DNA of 64,000 nucleotides from Colias croceus (Eukaryota > Arthropoda > Insecta > Lepidoptera > Pieridae). Shown here piece after piece: positions 58,296 through 64,000 of the stretch. Location of the stretch: NCBI RefSeq assembly GCF_905220415.1, contig NC_059565.1, forward strand, positions 2,938,501 to 3,002,500. The letters run 5' to 3'. The number at the start of each line of letters is the position of its first letter. Position 1 is the stretch's first letter. The position numbers and the translations under genes were made by a program. The notes below the pieces were generated by a model. It worked only from the letters and a program-made list of their open reading frames with translations, was not told the DNA's origin and searched no databases.

Positions 58296-61200
58296 ATGGC
58301 GCTACGTTTACTGTCTAAAGTTAAAGTGATCCCAGAGCTGCGAAATGCTGCCTTCGCCAGCTCCGCAGCTGCGCCAGCTGAACTCTCGGATTTTGATATG
58401 CAGCATAAGACTCCAGTGATCAGAAAACAGAAACTGATCCCCAAGGCTCAATACGGAGGTCGTCATGCCGTTACCATGCTTCCAGGAGGAGGAATCGGCC
58501 CCGAGTGTATGGGTTACGTCAGAGATATTTTCAAGTAAGTTTACGGCGCGTAAATTCGTGTCCGTCGCAATTTCGCATCACGTGAGAAATATAAGAATAA
58601 TGATATCGAATTACAATTTTATAACACACAATTGTTGATAGCGACATAGCTGTACTTATATTTTACTTGTATAGACCGATTAGATGGGTATAATAGTTAT
58701 AACTATATACATAAATGTATACATGCATAATATAACAGCTGGTTAGTGTTACCTGCAAAGATTTAAATGTAATATGAAAACAAACTTAAAAACTATGTTA
58801 TAAGTATAACATAAAGCTGGAATACCAACAAACTTAACATTATATATAGGTTGAAGTGTTTAGACCTTTTAAATAAAATAGTTTCCATGTGGGTTAACAT
58901 CAAGTAGCACTTAAGATGTGAAAATAACTTATTTGGTCCACTTTTGTGTTTAAACGCACATTTTTCTGTCAATCACAATTAAATTGACTTGCAATAATTT
59001 GATAATTAACACATAATTTTTAGCTTTCCTTCAACAAAAAATTTGCTTTTGCCATAAGCCGAGACATTTTATAGTGTGGACTGTAATGTGTAATTTAATA
59101 CACAGTAGAATCCTTTTATTATGACTTTGGTTATATTGACCAACCGCTTATTATGACTTATTACACAGCAAAGTTTCATATAAAATTCTGAATAAAATTC
59201 AGATAAAATTCCGATAAAATGACTTTGTTTATATTAGACATATTGTTTATTGTGATCAATTTTTAATGAATTGTCCGGTTATACTGACCGAAATGAATTC
59301 TAAAACTTTCAACTCTAATAATTTCTGTTTGGGAAAATTGTGATATCCGACAACACTTTTGTTTGTTTGTTTTGAGTCTCAATGTGTAGGCATCTCTATT
59401 ATTATTTTTCAGTTTGACTTCTTTATTGGAAAATAACCAAATTTTATGTAATTATTTCTGTCTACAGGTACATTGGTGCACCGGTAGACTTTGAAGTCGT
59501 TGATATTGATCCTACAGTAGACAATGATGATGATGTGCAATACGCTATTACTACGATTAAGAGGAACGGTGTTGGATTGAAGGTATGTTAATACAATTAA
59601 ATGTTAAAAAAAGACGTGTGGCAAAGCTATTGCATAGCATGCGTTCAGGCCACACCTCCGTGCCCATTGGAGTGGAGACCGTGAGGTTTTTTCGTTACGA
59701 AATTTCTCGATTTGGTCCCCGCGCTCAAGGCCCGCGATAGAAGCTATGCAATAGCTTTATAAAAAGTGTAAGTGTAATTGGTAAATGTTAAAAATATGTA
59801 ATGACGATTCGAAAGTGCTTCTAATAGAAGTCTAATTGAATACATAAATGTTTTAGTTTGAGTTTGAAATATGGACATTAAAAATTAGTTTTCTTTCAAT
59901 GTTATTTTTTATACAGAACTGGAGCGTTAGGATTCCCACAGTTCCTTATGTATTCTTATAGTACTGCTTTGACTTTTAAAATATTATGTAAAAGTGATAC
60001 TTAGGAAGATCACTAAGTGAAAATGATGTTAAAAAATATGAAATATACCGTGTGATGTTACTTACTTGATTGAGCCAATGTAATAGAATTCTAAAGAATA
60101 CCTAACAAATAAACATAAAGTGAAGTCCCATGTCGCATGGGTAAGGGGCAGATGCATTATACATCTGATTCACTGATCGATTTTCTTTAGGGACAAGTAG
60201 GTGATCAGCCTTCTGTGTCCTACCAGACCAAGACATTTTTTTTCTTCGTCTCCCTGGGAATCGAACCCAGGACCCCGAGGAGGCGAAACAAATAAACATA
60301 GTAAATCTTTAATCTTTCTCCTTAATAATATTAGTTGTGACTTGTGATTACAATAAAAAACATTGCTTCATGTATACAGATTTATTTCACTTATTAACAT
60401 TCAAACCCAAACGAACTAAAACATTTATTTATTCAATTAGATATGGAGAAGAATCTCATATTCATCATAGTTTTCATAGTCAATCAATGTTTTTTTTTCC
60501 CATTAATATCTCACTAACAGGGTAACATAGAAACGAAGAGCGAAGCGGCGTACGTAACATCACGCAACGTAGCGTTGCGCAACGAATTGGACATGTATGC
60601 TTATGTGTTGAACTGCAAATCATTCGCCGGAGTGCCCACGAGACATAAGGACATCGATATTGTTATTATTAGGTGAGATTTTAGTTTAAAGTAAATATAC
60701 ATACAATATACATAATAATTGACATTGAATTAGGAAATAGAATCATAATCTCACTCCTAATTTGTCTGAAGTAAAACTCTGCTCATGTGTGTATGGGCAG
60801 AGTTTTCTAATGAGCGATACAATAGACTTTGAACATTACTACCATGGAATTAAGTGTAAATTTGAATGAATATTTTGTGCAATACAATAAATATTGTGTT
60901 GTTTAAAGGATGGTTGTTTGTACTAAATGTAAACATAGTTAACGAAAGTATCTTTTAAGAAACAATATTAAAGTTGAAAGAGTATTAAAATTACGAGAAA
61001 TATATTCAGATTTGAGTGCATAATTTATGCCTGTAAAAGCCATAAATTTTGCAGGCATAAATTAAATGCCTGCAAAAAATTAAATTAATTGAAATAATTA
61101 TTTTCAGACAAAACACAGAAGGCGAATATGCGATGTTGGAGCACGAATCCGTGCGCGGTGTGATCGAATCAATGAAAGTTGTGACCGCTAGCAACTCGGA

Positions 61201-63480
61201 AAGGGTTGCCAGGTTCGCGTTTGAATTCGCCAAGAGGAATGGCAGGAAGAAGGTAATCTTAATATATATAAATCTCGTGTCACAATGTTTGTCTTCAATG
61301 GACTCCTAAACCACTTAACCGATTATAATAAAATTCGCACACCATGTGCAGTTCGATCCAACTTGAGAGATAGGATAGTTTAAATCTCAAATCGTTTTAG
61401 AGAAAGCGGGCGAAGCCGCGGGCGGTAAGCTAGTCTATATATATAAAAATGGAACCCGTATCGCGTTGTCACGGCATCACGTGTGAACGGCTGAACCGAT
61501 TTCGGTAATTCTTTTTTTATTATATTCCTTGAAGTACGAGGATGGTTCTTATGTAGAGAAAACGTAAATATGTACCACGGGCGAAGCCGGGGCGGACCGC
61601 TAGTTATTATTAAAACTTTGTATTGTTACCTGATGGAATTGCATTTTGATTTAGGTTATTAAAATAAAAAGCTTATGTGCTTTTTATTAGGTACCAATTT
61701 ACATGTAAGCAGTTTTAAATTATAAATGCCTGTCTCTTAAATAATATTCACAAACGTGTTTCAAGAATCACATTGTCTAATGTCTTTGTACATAATATTG
61801 TTTGATGTTATTTTTGTGGATGAATGATGATGAAAAAAAGCGTGATGATGCCTATAAGCCTTCCTCGATAAATGGGCTATCTAACACCGAAATAATTTTT
61901 CAAATCGGACCAGTAGTTTCCGAGATTAGCTCGTTCAAACAAACAAACAAACTCTTCAGCTTTATAATATTAGTGTAGATTAATTTAATAAGACATATTT
62001 AATTTCAATTCCAGGTGACAACAGTCCACAAAGCGAACATAATGAAGATATCCGACGGGTTATTCCTTGAAACGTCGAGACGTATGGCCAAAGAATACCC
62101 AGATATTGAGCATAACGATATGATCATAGATAACTGCTGTATGCAACTTGTTGCTAGGTAAGTTTATTTAAGTAAAGTGGCTTTGATTGGTTGTATCTTC
62201 GCTTACATATATTTACTTGCTTTTTGCCCGCGGCTTCGCCCGCGATTTCAAAGAAAAACCCGCATAGTTCCCGTTCCCGTGGGATACGGGATACATCACG
62301 TATACAGTACTAGCTGCTCCGCGCGGTTTCATCCCCGTGGCTCCACTCCTGTAGGTCGTAGCGTGATGAAATATAGCCTATAACCTTCCTCGATAAATGG
62401 GCTATCTAACACAGAAAGAATTTTTCAAATCGGACCAGTAGTTCCCGAGATTAGAGCGTTCAAACAAACAACCATCAAACTCTTCAGCTTTATAATATTA
62501 GTATAGATTAGTTTATATTCACTTTTCAAATCAGCAAAACGCTTCTTTACACAATTTATTTTTACCTTCCAGACCGCACCAATTTGATGTGATGTTAATG
62601 ACCAATCTCTACGGGTCTATCGTCTCTAACGTTGTCTGTGGTCTACTCGGTGGAGCTGGTCTACTCTCTGGAAGGAACTATGGAGATCACTATGCTGTGT
62701 TCGAGCCTGGTACCAGGAATACTGGTGGGTTTTTGTTTTTGTTTTTAAGTTTTATTGAAAATTGTTTAGCCATTTAAGAGGTTCCTATAACTCTTATGTT
62801 ATAATCAATATAAAGTTTCACACAAATCCGTTCAGTGATTCTCACATTAGAATAACGAAAATACAAACTTTCGCAATTATAATATTTGTAGTATTCCTTA
62901 TAGTATTTTATATTTACATTTATAGCATGCAAATGCTTTGTAAATGAGAAATTTTAAAGAATGTTAAAAATTCGATCACCAGCCGGGATTCGGAACCGCG
63001 TCTTTCGCCTTTTTTATATTAAGTATTTAATTTTTAAACATGCACAGTTAAATTATCTACTATATAAAAATAAGTCGGGGTTTCCTTCCTGACGCTATCT
63101 ATAACTCCAGAATGCACGAACCGATTTCCACGGTTTTGCATTCGTTGGAAAGGTCTCGGGCTCCGTGAGGTTTATAGCAAAGAAAAGGTGTCTGGTGGCG
63201 AAACGGAGTTCGCCCGGTTTGCTAGTATTGTTCTATAAGTGTGTTTTTCAATATTCCAGGTACAGCCATAGCCGGTAAGAACGTCGCCAACCCCATAGCC
63301 ATGATAAACGCATCTATCGATATGCTAGAACACTTGGGACATCACTTCCACGGCGATCTATTGCGTAGGGCTGTGAACAAGACAATAAACGTCGATAGAA
63401 TTCTCACACCCGACGTAGGTGGGAACAGCTCTTCGTCGGAGGTCGTGGATTCGATTATAGGTAACATCGGCAGGTGCTAA
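58296..63480 (+). CDS. Idh3g: NAD-dependent isocitrate dehydrogenase, gamma-type subunit, mitochondrial, 7 exons
   Basis: Regulatory subunit of the mitochondrial enzyme that oxidises isocitrate to 2-oxoglutarate in the citric acid cycle. Exons 58296-58534, 59468-59582, 60521-60672, 61108-61252, 62015-62157, 62573-62724, 63260-63480; all junctions keep frame, 388 aa. Residues 1 to about 30 (MALRLLSKVKV, then Ala/Ser-rich) form a mitochondrial targeting signal. Family motifs: KAQYGGRHAVTMLPGGGIGP, GNIETK, NTEGEYAMLEHESV, HKANIMK.SDGLF, DNCCMQLV, TNLYGSIVSN, FEPGTRNTGTAIAGKN. GGRH and TRNTG favour gamma over beta; DNCCMQLV resembles beta. The family's usual PGDGIGPE reads PGGGIGPE, which I believe is shared by other insect gamma-like subunits. 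The 'acag' just before ATG may be an acceptor of a 5' UTR intron. A paralogue with tissue-limited expression is possible. Confidence 0.93.
59608..59770. repeat. element with 'aaagctattgcatagc' inverted ends
   Basis: 'aaagctattgcatagcatgc' at left pairs with 'gctatgcaatagcttt' at right, about 150 bp in IDH intron 2. Non-coding. Confidence 0.55.
60104..60300 (-). mobile_element. tRNA-derived SINE with 14-bp target duplication
   Basis: 'aacaaataaacata' lies at 60104-60117 and 60287-60300. Between them, on the minus strand, is a polymerase III B box (GGTTCGATTCC) followed by 'aggctgatcacctacttgtc', a body typical of lepidopteran SINEs. The 5' part of the tRNA head is missing. Confidence 0.7.
61257..61433 (+). 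mobile_element. Helitron-like element, family C, at +5 of an IDH splice donor
   Basis: TCTTAATATATATAAATCTC starts right after GTAA of the donor following the exon ending 61252. It ends 'gcgggcggtaagctag' and is joined directly to the next element. Confidence 0.75.
61434..61603 (+). mobile_element. Helitron-like element, family D
   Basis: TCTATATATATAAAAATGGA to 'gccggggcggaccgctag', then T. Removing both elements leaves GTAA joined to TTATTATT, an A/T insertion site. Confidence 0.75.
61856..61980 (-). mobile_element. Helitron-like element, family A, 3' truncated
   Basis: 'aagccttcctcgataaatgg' to 'aatattagtgtaga'; 35 bp upstream of IDH exon 5. Confidence 0.55.
62216..62291 (-). mobile_element. 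Helitron-like element, family B, 3' part
   Basis: 'tgcccgcggcttcgcccgcg' and 'cccgcatagttcccgttccc'; it stops at 62291, just before the HLE-A at 62310. Confidence 0.5.
62310..62508 (-). mobile_element. Helitron-like element, family A
   Basis: CTAG at 62310-62313 to 'tataatattagtatagat', full length. Confidence 0.65.
62966..63004 (-). repeat. tRNA-like fragment
   Basis: On the minus strand 'ggttccgaatcccggctggt' is a B-box-like T arm, probably a SINE or tRNA scrap. Confidence 0.35.
63056..63225 (+). mobile_element. Helitron-like element, family H
   Basis: TCTACTATATAAAAATAAGT start; 'ggcgaaacggagttcgcccg' hairpin; CTAG at 63222-63225, followed by T. It ends 34 bp before the last IDH exon. 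Confidence 0.6.
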
Positions 63481-64000
63481 GTGTATGGGGGGGTTGCACA
63501 CGTTAATTTTGAATTAAATTATAAATAAAATATTAAACAATAATTTAAAATAATGACGATTAAAGGCGACAGATAAACAATATTTAAAAAGGTCTTACAA
63601 ATGCAAAGGTTAATAATAAATTGAAATTTAAAAATAAATAATAACAGTTCAAATAAATAACGTATTGAAAGGAGTCATGTAACCAATATTGTATTAAAAT
63701 TGTTCTTTAGATTCATCAATGATATTGTATTTTAAATTTTAATAAATCTTATCTAACTATCTCACTCGCTCACGAGTCGGGCAATTACCTGATTTGTATT
63801 TTCTATTTTCATTCTAGAGCGTGTATCTTATCTATAAATAGATAAATAAAACATCTATAGGTCAATACTTCTAAGACGTGGCTTAGTGATTTGCGATATA
63901 TTAGAAAAAAGTAAATACCCAAAAAAGGGTAGTTTCAAAATATTTTCTTTGTAATCTCATTATTCAATGGATCAAAATTTGACAATAAAATGGCGGTTTT
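63481..64000 (+). other. IDH 3' UTR and downstream flank
   Basis: AATAAA at 63524-63529 is the first polyadenylation signal after the stop codon. The rest is AT-rich. The last bases contain AAAATGGCGG, a YY1-type word that may belong to a neighbouring gene outside the window. Confidence 0.5.

Noticed and set aside
60102..60299. Minus-strand frame of 65 codons
   Set aside because: It coincides with the SINE and its target duplications.
62015..62724. IDH beta subunit
   Set aside because: DNCCMQLV is beta-like, but GGRHAVTM at the N-terminus and FEPGTRNTG favour the gamma group.

Overview
This is a 64 kb piece of an AT-rich, intron-rich animal nuclear genome, almost certainly from a moth or butterfly (Lepidoptera). 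Four conserved metazoan genes have short exons with GT/AG borders. Their introns and flanks are packed with short non-autonomous repeats of lepidopteran type: Helitron-like elements ending in CTAG, MITEs, tRNA-derived SINEs and 5'-truncated LINE ends. I cannot name the species.

Layout. (1) 2.3-37.7 kb, plus strand: a CD36/scavenger receptor class B gene. A candidate start codon sits in a tiny first exon at 2335 and eleven further coding exons lie between 13074 and 37694; the joined reading frame is 567 codons plus stop. Its intron between 27158 and 35999 holds an antisense Bel/Pao LTR retrotransposon (28065-35724). (2) 40.6-43.9 kb, minus strand: the COPI coat subunit gamma-COP in two exons (863 aa), convergent with the CD36 gene. 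(3) 48.3-54.7 kb, minus strand: a YY1/Pleiohomeotic zinc-finger factor in eleven coding exons (385 aa). (4) 58.3-63.5 kb, plus strand: a mitochondrial NAD-dependent isocitrate dehydrogenase gamma-type subunit in seven exons (388 aa). It is divergent from the YY1 gene, so the two share a 3.6 kb upstream region. The four genes have unrelated housekeeping, regulatory and receptor roles; nothing suggests a shared pathway.

The most unusual structure is a three-level transposon nest at 34.1-35.7 kb. The right-hand LTR of the Bel/Pao element is split by a 1283-bp element with GGAGAATGGC inverted ends. The left LTR supplies the empty site, which shows insertion exactly between AAA and TTT with no target duplication. 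That is the signature of the 'Spy' class of DNA transposons. Inside that insert is a 584-bp Harbinger-like element with a TTA duplication and a transposase fragment.

The second notable pattern is Helitron-like elements joined head to tail (CTAG directly followed by TC...) at three loci, with two variant cases. Two same-family insertions lie 4 and 12 nt downstream of splice donors, in the IDH and CD36 genes.

Short names used below for Helitron-like elements (HLE): A, contains 'gaagagtttgtttg' and resembles the lepidopteran Lep1 type; B, contains 'cgggaactatgcgggttt'; C, contains 'aatctcgtgtcacaatg'; D, ends 'gaagccggggcggaccactag' or a close variant; E to L are rarer forms. Nearly all carry a GC-rich hairpin just before a terminal CTAG. 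Coordinates of repeats are by eye, usually good to a few bases where ends are intact.
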